Of a stretch of 32,471 nucleotides of DNA, positions 6,650-15,202 are shown piece by piece. Origin of the DNA: an uncultured Shimia sp. (GTDB lineage: Bacteria; Pseudomonadota; Alphaproteobacteria; Rhodobacterales; Rhodobacteraceae); contig NZ_CAJXIV010000038.1 of assembly GCF_913054185.1 (NCBI RefSeq), positions 1 to 32,471 of the forward strand, given 5' to 3'. The notes under the pieces are model-generated. The model saw only the letters and a list, made by a program, of their open reading frames with translations. It made no database searches and had not been told where the DNA came from. Every line of letters begins with the position of its first letter. The first letter of the stretch is position 1. Both the position numbers and the translations under genes were made by a program.

Positions 6650-8266
6650 TTAGTTGTCTGGCTGCAATCGGAAGCGCTGAATTTTACCGGTTTCCGTCTT
6701 TGGCAAGGCGTCGGTGAACACCACCGAACGCGGATATTTGTAAGGCGCTATGGTGGATTTCACATGGTCTTGCAGGGCCTTGCGCATTGTATCGTCCGCT
6801 ATTGTCTCTGCAGCCAAAACGACATGCGCCTCCACAATCGCGCCACGTGCTTCATCCGACACGCCAATCACCGCGCATTCCGCCACCGCCTCATGCGCCA
6901 GTAGCGCCGCCTCAACTTCCGGCCCCGCAATGTTGTAGCCCGAGGAAATGATCATATCGTCATTGCGCGCCGCGAAATGGAAGTAACCATCGTCGTCCTG
7001 CCAAAAGGCATCGCCGGAGATGTTCCAGCCGTCCACAACATACTCATCCTGCCGTTCACCACCCAGATAGCGACAGCCGGTAGGACCACGCACCGCCAAC
7101 CGTCCAACCTCGCCGCGCGGCAGGCTGGTTCCGGCCGGTCCCACAACTTTGGCTTCATAGCCGGTCACGGGCTTGCCAGTGCAGGCAGGTCGGTGGTCGT
7201 CAAAGCGGTTGGAGATAAAGATATGCAACAGTTCGGTTGCACCAATGCCATCAAGCATCGGTTTGCCAGTTTTGGTTTGCCACTCGTCATACACCGGCGC
7301 AGGCAAGGTTTCCCCTGCGCTGACCGCTGCCCGAAGTGAAGACAGGTCCGCACCTTCGTCCATTGCCGCCAGCATCGCCCGATACGCAGTGGGTGCAGTG
7401 AAGCAAACGGTCGCTTTATACTTCTCGATGATCTCGATCATGTTCGGTGGCGTGGCCTGTTCCAGCAATGTCGCTGCCGCACCAAAGCGCAACGGGAAGA
7501 TCGCCAGCCCACCAAGGCCAAATGTGAAAGCCAAAGGCGGTGAGCCCACAAAAACGTCCTCTGGCTGCACATCCAGCACTTCTTTGGCATACCCATCAGC
7601 AATGATCATCAAGTCACGATGAAAATGCATGGTGCCTTTGGGCTCACCCGTGCTGCCCGAGGTAAAGCCAATCAACGCCACATCATCTGCAGCCGTGGGC
7701 ACCGTCTCAAACGTCACAGGCTTCTCCAGCGCCAGCCGGTCCAGTTCCGCGTCATGGTTGGCGGTGCCGTCAAAGCCAATGACTTCAAGTCCATCACAGG
7801 CCGCGGCGCAGGCGGTCATTTCTTCCATCAGCCGCGTGTCACAAATCGCGTGGCTGATCTCTGCCTTCTCAACATATTTGGTTAGTTCCACCGCGCGCAG
7901 CATCGGCATGGTGTTGATCACCACCGCCCCAGCCTTTGTCGCCGCCAGCCAGCACGCCACCATGGCAGGGTTGTTGGTAGAGCGAATAATCACGCGATTT
8001 CCAGGCATTACCCCCAAATCTTCAACCAAAACATGCGCCAGACGGTTGGTCCAATCGGTCAGCTCTTTGTAGGTGCGCCGCCGGCCATTCCCAATCAACG
8101 CGGTGTTGTCACCAAAACCTTTGGCCACCATACCGTCGGTCAATTCCCAACCGGCGTTCATCTGCTCGGGATAATCAAACCCTGCCAACAACAGGTCCGG
8201 CCACATCTCGGCAGGCGGCAGATTGTCCCGCGTGAAGCTGTCCACATGCGCGCTTGCGCCCATCAT
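6650..8266 (-). CDS. abmG: 2-aminobenzoate (anthranilate)-CoA ligase, benzoate-CoA ligase family
   Basis: The 538-residue protein is an ATP-dependent acyl-CoA synthetase (ANL superfamily). The AMP-binding P-loop [12 protein letters not shown] is at about residues 200-211, [15 protein letters not shown] is motif A5, [14 protein letters not shown] covers A7, and [11 protein letters not shown] carries the catalytic Lys528. The ELLHIF motif and overall form match benzoate/2-aminobenzoate-CoA ligases. The assignment to anthranilate rests on position, between aminobenzoyl-CoA ring enzymes and the anthranilate-producing kynureninase. Two adjacent ATGs (8266, 8263) are possible. The first overlaps the acyl-CoA dehydrogenase stop as ATGA with GGAG 7 nt upstream. 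Product: 2-aminobenzoyl-CoA, AMP and PPi. Confidence 0.88.
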   Translation of the reverse strand: MMGASAHVDSFTRDNLPPAEMWPDLLLAGFDYPEQMNAGWELTDGMVAKGFGDNTALIGNGRRRTYKELTDWTNRLAHVLVEDLGVMPGNRVIIRSTNNPAMVACWLAATKAGAVVINTMPMLRAVELTKYVEKAEISHAICDTRLMEEMTACAAACDGLEVIGFDGTANHDAELDRLALEKPVTFETVPTAADDVALIGFTSGSTGEPKGTMHFHRDLMIIADGYAKEVLDVQPEDVFVGSPPLAFTFGLGGLAIFPLRFGAAATLLEQATPPNMIEIIEKYKATVCFTAPTAYRAMLAAMDEGADLSSLRAAVSAGETLPAPVYDEWQTKTGKPMLDGIGATELLHIFISNRFDDHRPACTGKPVTGYEAKVVGPAGTSLPRGEVGRLAVRGPTGCRYLGGERQDEYVVDGWNISGDAFWQDDDGYFHFAARNDDMIISSGYNIAGPEVEAALLAHEAVAECAVIGVSDEARGAIVEAHVVLAAETIADDTMRKALQDHVKSTIAPYKYPRSVVFTDALPKTETGKIQRFRLQPDN

Positions 8267-9429
8267 TTTCTTGCTCCTTCTGCTGCTGCATTTGCCAAGG
8301 TCTGGCGCGCGATCACAACGCGCTGCACGTCGCTCGCCCCCTCATAGATCCGCAAAGCCCGGATCTCGCGATAGAGCCGCTCCACCACCTCGCCGGTTTT
8401 CACCCCGTCACCACCAAACAACTGCACCGCTTTGTCGATCACCTGTTGCGCATGGTCGGTGGCAAACAGTTTTGCCATGGCCGCTTCGCGTGTCACCCGC
8501 GGTGCACCGGAATCCTTGGCCCAGGCTGCGCGGTAAACAAGCAGCGCAGCCGCATCCACATCCAGCGCCATATCCGCGATGTGTCCCTGCACCATCTGCA
8601 ATTCAAACAACGGTGCACCTTGGACTTCCCGGGTCTGCACCCGAGCCACGGTCTCATCCAGTGCACGTCGTGCAAATCCCAGCGCCGCCGCCGCCACAGT
8701 AGAGCGGAACACATCCAGCACCGACATGGCGATGGCAAAGCCCCGGCCAGCGTCTCCAATGAGAGCTTCAGCCGGAATACGACAGTCCTCAAACTTCAAC
8801 GTCGCCAAAGGGTGTGGCGCGATTGTCTCGAGCCGCTCAGTCACCGACAGGCCCGGCGTGTCAGCGGGCACCACAAAGGCGCTCAACCCTTTGGCGCCCG
8901 GCGCCTCACCAGTTCGGGCAAATACGGTGTAGACATCCGCAATGCCGCCGTTGGAAATCCAAGTCTTCTCACCATTCAGCACAAAGTCATCACCATCCCG
9001 CGTCGCGGTCATGGTGGAATTGGCCACATCTGATCCGGACTGCGGCTCGGTCAGTGCAAACGCGGCAATCGCCTTGCCCGCCCGCGTCTGTGGCAACCAC
9101 GCAGCTTTCTGCGCCTCAGAGCCAAACAGCGAAATCGCTCCGGTCCCAAGCCCCTGCATGGCAAAGGCAAAATCCGCCAAGCCATCATGGCGCGCCAAAA
9201 TCTCCCGGCTCAAGCACAAGGTCCGCACATCCAACGCGCCCTCCTCAGACGCCGTGGCCTGTAAAAATCCAGCCTCCCCCAAAGACGTCACCAGATCGCG
9301 ACAGCTGTCATCCACATCAGCATGGTCGACCGATGCTAAGGCCCCTTCAGCCCAAGCCTCCAGCTCCGCCGCGCACGCGCGATGCGTCTCTTCAAAGAAA
9401 GGCCAGTCCAAAAAAGTTTGATCCGCCAT
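8263..9429 (-). CDS. Acyl-CoA dehydrogenase
   Basis: The 388-residue flavoprotein has the standard acyl-CoA dehydrogenase order: helical N-domain, beta domain with [19 protein letters not shown] and [16 protein letters not shown], and C-terminal helices with [19 protein letters not shown]. Glu363 in RIYEGAS is the usual catalytic base. It would put a double bond into an acyl-CoA formed after ring reduction or opening in 2-aminobenzoyl-CoA breakdown; the exact substrate is inferred from context. The start at 9429 has GGAGG 7 nt upstream. An in-frame ATG at 9453 has no such site. It opens the second half of the operon after a 69-bp gap that contains a strong hairpin. Confidence 0.9.
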   Translation of the reverse strand: MADQTFLDWPFFEETHRACAAELEAWAEGALASVDHADVDDSCRDLVTSLGEAGFLQATASEEGALDVRTLCLSREILARHDGLADFAFAMQGLGTGAISLFGSEAQKAAWLPQTRAGKAIAAFALTEPQSGSDVANSTMTATRDGDDFVLNGEKTWISNGGIADVYTVFARTGEAPGAKGLSAFVVPADTPGLSVTERLETIAPHPLATLKFEDCRIPAEALIGDAGRGFAIAMSVLDVFRSTVAAAALGFARRALDETVARVQTREVQGAPLFELQMVQGHIADMALDVDAAALLVYRAAWAKDSGAPRVTREAAMAKLFATDHAQQVIDKAVQLFGGDGVKTGEVVERLYREIRALRIYEGASDVQRVVIARQTLANAAAEGARK

Positions 9430-9472
9430 GTGAAAGCCTCCCCGCTTTCTCATTCCCCAAATATCTCGGGGG

Positions 9473-9492
9473 TGTGGGGGCTGGCCCCCACA
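9473..9492. terminator. Strong GC hairpin between crotonase and acyl-CoA dehydrogenase genes
   Basis: TGTGGGGGC and GCCCCCACA form a perfect 9-bp inverted repeat separated by two bases. Just upstream, CCCC (9455-9458) and GGGG (9468-9471) flank an AT-rich octamer. There is no T-run on the minus strand. It may act as a processing or attenuating stem inside the operon and not as a full stop. A related GGGGGC/GCCCCC stem lies at 27954-27968. From memory, such elements are scattered between genes in many Rhodobacteraceae. Confidence 0.6.
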
Positions 9493-9498
9493 AAACTG

Positions 9499-10299
9499 TC
9501 AGTCGCCTTCAAACACCGGCCGCTCTTTGGCGACAAAGGCATGATAGGCCCGATGGAAATCTTGCCCCTGCATACAAATCGCCTGTGCCTGCGCCTCAGC
9601 CTCAATTGCCTGCTCAATTGACATGCACCACTCCTGCGCCAGCATGGTTTTGGTCATCATATTGGCAAAGCCTGGCCCGTCCGCGATGCGTCGCGCCAAA
9701 GCTTGGGCTTCTGCCATCAAAGCCTCAGCCTCCACAACGCGGTTGAAATAGCCCCAAGCGTGGCCTTCTTCTGCAGTCATGGCGCGGCCTAAATAAAGCA
9801 GCTCCGCCGCCCGTCCCTGGCCAATGATACGCGGCAGGATTGCGCAGGCACCCATGTCACACCCCGCCAAACCCACACGGTTGAACAGAAACGCAGTCTT
9901 GGCATCTGGTGTGGCGATCCGTAGATCAGACGCCATCGAAATGATCGCCCCGGCGCCGGCACAGATGCCGTCCACGGCAGCAATGATTGGCTTGCCGCAG
10001 TTGACCATGGCTTTTACCAGATCACCGGTCATACGTGTAAACGCCAGCAGCTCTTTCATATTCATCTTGGTCAGCGGGCCAATGATGTCATGCACATCGC
10101 CGCCGGAGCTGAAATTGCCGCCATTGGGGGCAAACACCACCGCCTTGACCTCGACATCATAGCTCAGATCGCGAAACCAGTCGCGCAGCTCTGCGTAACT
10201 ATCAAACGTCAGCGGGTTTTTCCGCTCCGGCCGGTTGAGCTGCACCGTCGCGATGCCGCTCTCAACACTGCACAAAAAGTGCTTCACATCCGTGCGCAT
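9499..10299 (-). CDS. Enoyl-CoA hydratase/isomerase family (crotonase) protein
   Basis: The 266-residue protein has the crotonase fold: [20 protein letters not shown], the first oxyanion-hole segment [11 protein letters not shown], and the second in [20 protein letters not shown] followed by [20 protein letters not shown]. The two glutamates that make rat enoyl-CoA hydratase a hydratase (Glu144, Glu164) align with Ile119 and about Arg141 here. Asp148 is in the GCDMGA segment seen in a subgroup of crotonases. It is better called a crotonase of unknown reaction, perhaps handling a cyclic or ring-opening intermediate of 2-aminobenzoyl-CoA degradation. The start is ATG 10299, with GTG at 10302 possible; GGGAG lies 9 nt before the ATG. 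It directly follows the MarR gene. Confidence 0.85.
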   Translation of the reverse strand: MRTDVKHFLCSVESGIATVQLNRPERKNPLTFDSYAELRDWFRDLSYDVEVKAVVFAPNGGNFSSGGDVHDIIGPLTKMNMKELLAFTRMTGDLVKAMVNCGKPIIAAVDGICAGAGAIISMASDLRIATPDAKTAFLFNRVGLAGCDMGACAILPRIIGQGRAAELLYLGRAMTAEEGHAWGYFNRVVEAEALMAEAQALARRIADGPGFANMMTKTMLAQEWCMSIEQAIEAEAQAQAICMQGQDFHRAYHAFVAKERPVFEGD

Positions 10300-10302
10300 C
10301 AC

Positions 10303-10764
10303 TCAGATCTCCCTGTCTTCCAGTGTCTCAATCAGCCGTTCCAGTCGGGTGGCCATGCCCTCCACATCATCGGCGCCAAGACCACCCAGCATTTCATCCA
10401 ACCAGCCTTCGTGCGTCGCGGCGTGTTGTGCAAAGGCGGCGATGCCTTTGTTGGTCAACTTCACAAGCGCAGCACGCCGATCCCCCGGCACCGCCACGCG
10501 TTGCGCCAGCCCTTCGTCCGACAGTTTGTCGACAATGCCGGTGACATTGCCATTGGAAACGCGCAACAACTCACTGATCTGGCTCATCTTTTGCCCTTCA
10601 GGAAAGCGCGCTAACACACTCATCACGTCAAATCTTGGCAAGGTGCTGTCAAATTCCCGGCGCAGACGACGGCGGATTTCATCCTCAATCATGCCCGAGG
10701 CTTTCAACAGCTTCAGCCAAAGCCGCAGCCGCTCTTTACTCAGGTCTGTGCTAGTCTCGCTCAT
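10303..10764 (-). CDS. MarR family transcriptional regulator
   Basis: The 153-residue protein has N- and C-terminal dimer helices around a winged helix-turn-helix: LPRFDVMSVLARFPEGQKMS, then QISELLRVSNGNVTGIVDKLSDEG, and the wing AVPGDRRAALVKLTNKG. MarR-family proteins in aromatic catabolic clusters often repress transcription until an aryl-CoA binds. Its place inside the operon, with ATGA overlap to the SDR gene upstream and the crotonase right after, suggests that it regulates this operon. The ligand may be 2-aminobenzoyl-CoA (inferred). Candidate operators are the palindromes upstream of the first gene at 13889-13917. Confidence 0.9.
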   Translation of the reverse strand: MSETSTDLSKERLRLWLKLLKASGMIEDEIRRRLRREFDSTLPRFDVMSVLARFPEGQKMSQISELLRVSNGNVTGIVDKLSDEGLAQRVAVPGDRRAALVKLTNKGIAAFAQHAATHEGWLDEMLGGLGADDVEGMATRLERLIETLEDREI

Positions 10765-11519
10765 ACTTCCCCTCCCGAAAGGGTCATGGCATGGCCGTTC
10801 ACCGAGCGCGCCGCGTCTTCACATAGCCACAACGCGGCGCCAGCCACTTCGTCCACCTCAATAAATCGCCTTTGCGGATTGCCCCGTGTGAGGTTGGCGC
10901 GGGCCTTCGCCTCGTCCATGCCTGTCTTCTCAACGATATTGGCAATCGAGCGGTCTAACATCGGTGTGTCGACAAAGCCGGGACAAATGGCGTTGGCGGT
11001 GATGCCACTGTCGCTCATTTCGATGGCAACGGAACGGGTCAGCCCCACCACCCCGTGTTTGGCCGCGCAATAGCCGCTTACATAAGGATATCCCTTCAGC
11101 CCTGCCGTGGAGGCAATGGCGATCAACCGTCCCCAGCTTGCTGCCATCATATCCGGCAACGCCGCTTGCCAGACGTTCACCACACCCGCCAAATTCACGT
11201 TCAACATTGCCGTCAAATGATCCGATGTCATCTTGGCAAACGGCACGCTTTCTGCTGCCCCCGCATTGGCAACAACCACTTCAATTGGCCCATCCAAGGC
11301 CCGCGCCTCAGTAAAGGCCGCACGCACGGCTTCGGCATCGGTCACATCACAGCACTTCCAGCCAATGAACTTGTGTCTACCCGCCACCTCACGCAGCGGC
11401 CCCTCGCGGCGGCCCACAACGGTGACCTTGGCACCGGCGTGCGCCATGGCCTCGGCAATCGCGGCCCCAACGCCAGTGCCGCCGCCGGTCACCACCGCAT
11501 GTTTGCCTGCAATACTCAT
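10761..11519 (-). CDS. SDR family oxidoreductase, probable 3-hydroxyacyl-CoA dehydrogenase
   Basis: The 252-residue classical short-chain dehydrogenase has the cofactor loop TGGGTGVG (residues 11-18), ANAGAAE (NAG motif), and the catalytic Ser137, Tyr150 and Lys154 in [29 protein letters not shown] follows. It most likely oxidises a 3-hydroxyacyl-CoA in the lower part of 2-aminobenzoyl-CoA breakdown, or reduces/oxidises the ring ketone; the sequence does not decide. It overlaps the stop of the monooxygenase/reductase and the start of the MarR gene, each by four bases (ATGA), which indicates tight translational coupling. Confidence 0.88.
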   Translation of the reverse strand: MSIAGKHAVVTGGGTGVGAAIAEAMAHAGAKVTVVGRREGPLREVAGRHKFIGWKCCDVTDAEAVRAAFTEARALDGPIEVVVANAGAAESVPFAKMTSDHLTAMLNVNLAGVVNVWQAALPDMMAASWGRLIAIASTAGLKGYPYVSGYCAAKHGVVGLTRSVAIEMSDSGITANAICPGFVDTPMLDRSIANIVEKTGMDEAKARANLTRGNPQRRFIEVDEVAGAALWLCEDAARSVNGHAMTLSGGEV

Positions 11520-13810
11520 ACCCGGATCATCTCCGCTTCACGGTCCGCAAGTCGCCAGGCCTGATCCCGTCCCGCTTCATAGGGCTTGGGCCAAGTGGCA
11601 TGGCGGTCGCCGATCCGCGCCGCCTCATGATGCAGCCAATAAGGGTCCGCCAGATGTGGACGGCCAACAGCCACCAGATCCGCCCGTCCTGCAATCAGGA
11701 TCGAGTTGGCGTGATCCGCCTCATAAATATTGCCTACCACCATGGTCGGAATGCCCGCCTCGTTGCGTATGCGGTCGCTAAATGGCGTCTGGAACATGCG
11801 GCCATAAACCGGCTTGGCCTCGGTGCTGGTCTGCCCTGCGCTGACGTCGATGATGTCTGCCCCTGCGGCGCGGAAAGCTTTGGCAATCTCCACCGCATCT
11901 TGTGGGGTCACGCCATCCTCGCCTACCCAGTCGTTGGCCGAAATCCGCACCGACATCGGCTTTTCCGCGGGCCAGACCACCCGCATTGCTTCAAACACCT
12001 CCAGCGGATAGCGCAGGCGGTTTTCAAGCGAGCCGCCGTACTCATCATCGCGCTGGTTGCTCACCGGCGAGATAAAGCTGGAGATCAGATAGCCATGGGC
12101 CGCGTGCAATTCGATCATGTCAAAGTCTGCACGCTCCGCCATCTGTGCCGCCGCCACAAACTGCGCCTTGATTGTGTCCATTTCTTCGCGCGTCGCCGCC
12201 CGTGGCACAGCGTTGCCGTCGCTCCAAGGGATCGCCGAGGCCGAAACCAAATCCCAATTGCCCTGTTTCAACGGCGCATCCATCACTTCCCAGCCAACCT
12301 GCGTGGAGCCTTTGCGGCCCGAATGGCCAATCTGGCAACAAATCTTGGCCTCTGTTTCGGTATGCACAAAATCGTTCAGCCGTCGCCACGCCGCCTGGTG
12401 TTCCGGCGCATAAAGCCCTGGGCAGCCCGGCGTGATCCGCCCCTCAGCGCTCACACAGGTCATCTCAGTATACACCAGCCCGGCCCCGCCTTTGGCGCGC
12501 TCGCCGTAATGGATCAGATGCCAATCGGTTGGAGAGCCATCGACAGCCTTGTACTGCGCCATGGGCGACACCACGATGCGATTGGCCAGTTCCATGTCGC
12601 GCATTTTATATGGCGCAAACATTGGCGCGCGCACGGGTGCATCGGCAAGCGCGCCCGCCTGATCCTGAAACCATTTTTCCGCGGACTTGAGCCAGTCTGC
12701 ATCGCGCAGCCGCAGGTTTTCATGGCTGATCCGCTGGCTGCGCGTCAGCAGGGAATAGTTGAACTGCACCGGGTCCAGATCAAGGTAGCGTTCCACCTCT
12801 TCAAACCACTCCAGCGAGTTGCGCGCCGCTGATTGCAGCCGCAACACATCCAGCCGCCGTTCGTCCTGGTAGCGTTCAAAGGCGCCTTCCATGGTCGGCT
12901 CGGAGTGCAGGAACTCCGCCAGTGCTATGGCACTGTCAAACGCCAGTCGCGAGCCAGAGCCAATCGAAAAATGTGCCGTGGCCGATGCATCACCCAGCAA
13001 CACAACATTCTCATGATGCCACTTCTCACAGAGCACCCGTGGGAAGTTCATGAACACCGCCGAGCCGCGTAGATGCGCCGCGTTGCTCATCAGGTCGTGC
13101 CCACCAAGGTGGTCGGCAAACACCGCGCGGCAGGTCTCGACAATCTCTTCCTTGGACATGTCTTCAAAACCGAAGTTGTCCCAGGTCTCCTGCCCGCACT
13201 CCACGATGAAGGTCGCCGTCTCGTCATCAAACTGATAAACATGCGCCCAGATCCAGCCGTGTTTGGTTTTCTCAAAAATAAAGGTAAAGGCGTCATCAAA
13301 TTTCTGATGCGTGCCAAGCCAGACAAATTTACACGCGCGCACATCGATCTCGGGCTTGAAGTGCTCCGCGTAAGTCTCTCTGACAACACTGTTTAAGCCG
13401 TCACATCCCACCACCAGATCATACTGCGCGCGGATCGCCTCGATGTCCTTAAATTCGGTCTCATACTGCAGCTCCACACCCAGTTCACGGGCCCGGTCTT
13501 GCAGCAGAAGCAGCATCTGCATGCGGCCGATGCCTGCAAATCCATGGCCGCCCGATACGGTGCGCACGCCGTCATGCACCACGGCAATGTCATCCCAATA
13601 GGCAAAGTGATCGCGGATCATCTGCGCCGATTTGGGGTCATTCACTTGTAGGTTTTCCAGCGCGTCGTCTGACAGCACAACACCCCATCCAAAGGTGTCA
13701 GTGGCGCGATTGCGTTCAATCACCGTGACCTGATGCGACGGGTCGCGCAGCTTCATCGAAATGGCAAAGTACAGTCCAGCTGGGCCTCCACCCAAACACG
13801 CAACACGCAT
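11516..13810 (-). CDS. Fused 2-aminobenzoyl-CoA monooxygenase/reductase
   Basis: The 764-residue fusion combines two flavoenzymes. Residues 1-390 are a class A FAD monooxygenase, with GGGPAG (7-12), [12 protein letters not shown] (133-144) and [16 protein letters not shown] (271-286). Residues about 395-750 are an Old Yellow Enzyme/NADH:flavin oxidoreductase, with [20 protein letters not shown] and [20 protein letters not shown] followed by [12 protein letters not shown]. This layout matches the enzyme of the aerobic CoA-dependent anthranilate pathway (EC 1.14.13.40), which hydroxylates and then reduces the ring of 2-aminobenzoyl-CoA. A similar domain order occurs in salicylyl-CoA 5-hydroxylase-type proteins, but the ligase and kynureninase in the same operon favour aminobenzoyl-CoA. 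The start has GGGAGGG 6 nt upstream. It is the first gene of the nine-gene operon. Confidence 0.9.
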   Translation of the reverse strand: MRVACLGGGPAGLYFAISMKLRDPSHQVTVIERNRATDTFGWGVVLSDDALENLQVNDPKSAQMIRDHFAYWDDIAVVHDGVRTVSGGHGFAGIGRMQMLLLLQDRARELGVELQYETEFKDIEAIRAQYDLVVGCDGLNSVVRETYAEHFKPEIDVRACKFVWLGTHQKFDDAFTFIFEKTKHGWIWAHVYQFDDETATFIVECGQETWDNFGFEDMSKEEIVETCRAVFADHLGGHDLMSNAAHLRGSAVFMNFPRVLCEKWHHENVVLLGDASATAHFSIGSGSRLAFDSAIALAEFLHSEPTMEGAFERYQDERRLDVLRLQSAARNSLEWFEEVERYLDLDPVQFNYSLLTRSQRISHENLRLRDADWLKSAEKWFQDQAGALADAPVRAPMFAPYKMRDMELANRIVVSPMAQYKAVDGSPTDWHLIHYGERAKGGAGLVYTEMTCVSAEGRITPGCPGLYAPEHQAAWRRLNDFVHTETEAKICCQIGHSGRKGSTQVGWEVMDAPLKQGNWDLVSASAIPWSDGNAVPRAATREEMDTIKAQFVAAAQMAERADFDMIELHAAHGYLISSFISPVSNQRDDEYGGSLENRLRYPLEVFEAMRVVWPAEKPMSVRISANDWVGEDGVTPQDAVEIAKAFRAAGADIIDVSAGQTSTEAKPVYGRMFQTPFSDRIRNEAGIPTMVVGNIYEADHANSILIAGRADLVAVGRPHLADPYWLHHEAARIGDRHATWPKPYEAGRDQAWRLADREAEMIRV

Positions 13811-13986
13811 ATCTTCCCTCCCTGACGAAGATCGCGGAGCCGCAAGCGCCCCGTCGCTTCCTTTACGCTAGGATGAGTCGCGACTTACTTCAAGCTTGAA
13901 ATTTCTAACCTGAGAATTTCTCACCGCCTCATACTTAGGACCCCAATGCCTTGCTTGATCGGCGCAACTTCCTCAAAAAGGCAGCC
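13811..13986. promoter_or_regulatory. Promoter/operator region of the tryptophan-anthranilate operon
   Basis: This gap lies between divergent genes and must hold the operon promoter on the minus strand. It contains stacked dyads: a perfect 12-bp palindrome TTCAAGCTTGAA (13889-13900), the 8-bp palindrome GAAATTTC partly overlapping it, and GAGAA/TTCTC around one base shortly after. AATTTCT occurs twice as a direct repeat. MarR dimers typically bind palindromes of this size near the promoter, so the MarR protein encoded in the operon is the obvious candidate. No clear -35/-10 pair was identified. Confidence 0.5.
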
Positions 13987-14373
13987 ATGACAATTGAGCA
14001 ATACTTCACCAACCTCCCAATTGAGGCACGGACGCATCTGGAAACCCTGCGTGACATCATCCGCGCCGCAGCAGAAGCCACGAACACCGCGCCGCTCACT
14101 GAAAACCTGAAATGGGGACAACCCAGTTTTGCCCCATCCAAACGTACGGGCACGCCAATTCGGTTGAGCTGGTCGCAAAAAGCGCCGGAACGGGTGGAGA
14201 TGTTGGTGCATTGCCAAACGTCCTTGGTGGAGGCCTGGCGTCATAAGTTTGGCGATCTGTTTGACTACGATGGGACGCGCGCCGTGCACATCTCTCTCGC
14301 GGAGCACCTGCCCGAAGAGGCGCTGCATATCATGGCTGTGATGGCACTGACCTATCACAAACAGAAACGCTGA
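13987..14373 (+). CDS. DUF1801 domain-containing protein
   Basis: The 128-residue protein begins MTIEQYFTNLPIEARTHLET and contains LKWGQPSFAPSKRTGTPIRL and the closing EEALHIMAVMALTYHKQ. This resembles the DUF1801 (YdhG-like) fold, a small alpha/beta domain of unknown function distantly related to the iron-chaperone frataxin-like YdhG group. I chose ATG 13987 because AAGG precedes it and the 12 upstream residues are not family-like. The stop is one base short of the convergent xdhC stop. No functional link to either neighbouring operon is apparent. Confidence 0.7.
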   Translation: MTIEQYFTNLPIEARTHLETLRDIIRAAAEATNTAPLTENLKWGQPSFAPSKRTGTPIRLSWSQKAPERVEMLVHCQTSLVEAWRHKFGDLFDYDGTRAVHISLAEHLPEEALHIMAVMALTYHKQKR

Positions 14374-14374
14374 T

Positions 14375-15202
14375 TTAGCTGGGAACGTGTTCCATCTGCG
14401 GAACCGTCTCTGTGGTCAGCGCAGTCAGCACATCCGCCACCACCATCGCGGCGATCACTTCGGGGCGTTTGTCTTTGCTGCCACCCGCGCCAATTGGGCA
14501 GTGCAACGCCTCCGAGCTCAGACCGTCACATTCACTTTGGGCAAACCGCTCAAACTTCACCCGCTTGGTGGCTGAGCCAATCATGCCCACCCATCGCGCG
14601 TCTTTGCGCGCCAAGGCCTCCGACGTCAGCAGAAAATCCAGCGCGTGATCATGAGTCAGCACAATGAAAGCGCTCCCCGCCGGTGCGCCGCGCACATCCG
14701 CTTCGGGTAAAGCTGTGAGCCGCTTTTCGACATTGGCGCGTGACAGGCCCAACTCTTCGGAGCGGCTATCCACCAACAGACAACGCACCGGCAAATGCTG
14801 AAGCAAATCAGCCAAGGCACGGCCAACATGGCCTGCGCCAAAGATGTAGACATTCGGCAACGCGGCCTCATGTGCTTCCGTCGCTGCAACCGCCATTGCC
14901 CGAGAAGAGGCATCCATTTCGGAGAGTGTGATCTCCACACGTCCGCCACAGCATTGGCCAATCTCTGGCCCCAGCGGCACATCCATGAAGCCAGAGATTT
15001 GGCCTAGCTTCAATAGCTTACGCGCCTCATCTAATGCCATATATTCAAGCTGCCCCCCGCCAATGGTGCCCACCATCGCCGAGGGAGACACAAACATCAC
15101 AGCGCCTTTTTCACGCGGTGAGCTGCCGCGCACGCGGGTGATCTCCACCCGCATGGCACGCTCTTCCCGAGCAAAAAACGCTATGAGGTCGGCCGACTTC
15201 AT
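14375..15202 (-). CDS. xdhC: Xanthine dehydrogenase accessory protein XdhC
   Basis: XdhC binds molybdenum cofactor, promotes its sulfuration and inserts it into the XdhB subunit. The 275-residue protein has the family N-terminus MKSADLIAFFAREERAMRVE, then RVRGSSPREKGAVM and GTIGGGQLEYMALDEA. A Rossmann-type half follows, with VYIFGAGHVGRALADLLQHL, VLTHDHALDFLL and WVGMIGSATKRVKF. The start ATG 15200-15202 overlaps the xdhB stop as ATGA; the longer frame to 15268 lies inside xdhB and is not conserved-looking. It is the last gene of the xdhABC operon. Confidence 0.93.
   Translation of the reverse strand: MKSADLIAFFAREERAMRVEITRVRGSSPREKGAVMFVSPSAMVGTIGGGQLEYMALDEARKLLKLGQISGFMDVPLGPEIGQCCGGRVEITLSEMDASSRAMAVAATEAHEAALPNVYIFGAGHVGRALADLLQHLPVRCLLVDSRSEELGLSRANVEKRLTALPEADVRGAPAGSAFIVLTHDHALDFLLTSEALARKDARWVGMIGSATKRVKFERFAQSECDGLSSEALHCPIGAGGSKDKRPEVIAAMVVADVLTALTTETVPQMEHVPS

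Noticed and set aside
8814..9746. 310-codon plus-strand frame rich in Pro, Gln and Arg
   Set aside because: Runs antisense through the acyl-CoA dehydrogenase gene, the hairpin and part of the crotonase gene. Low-complexity shadow.
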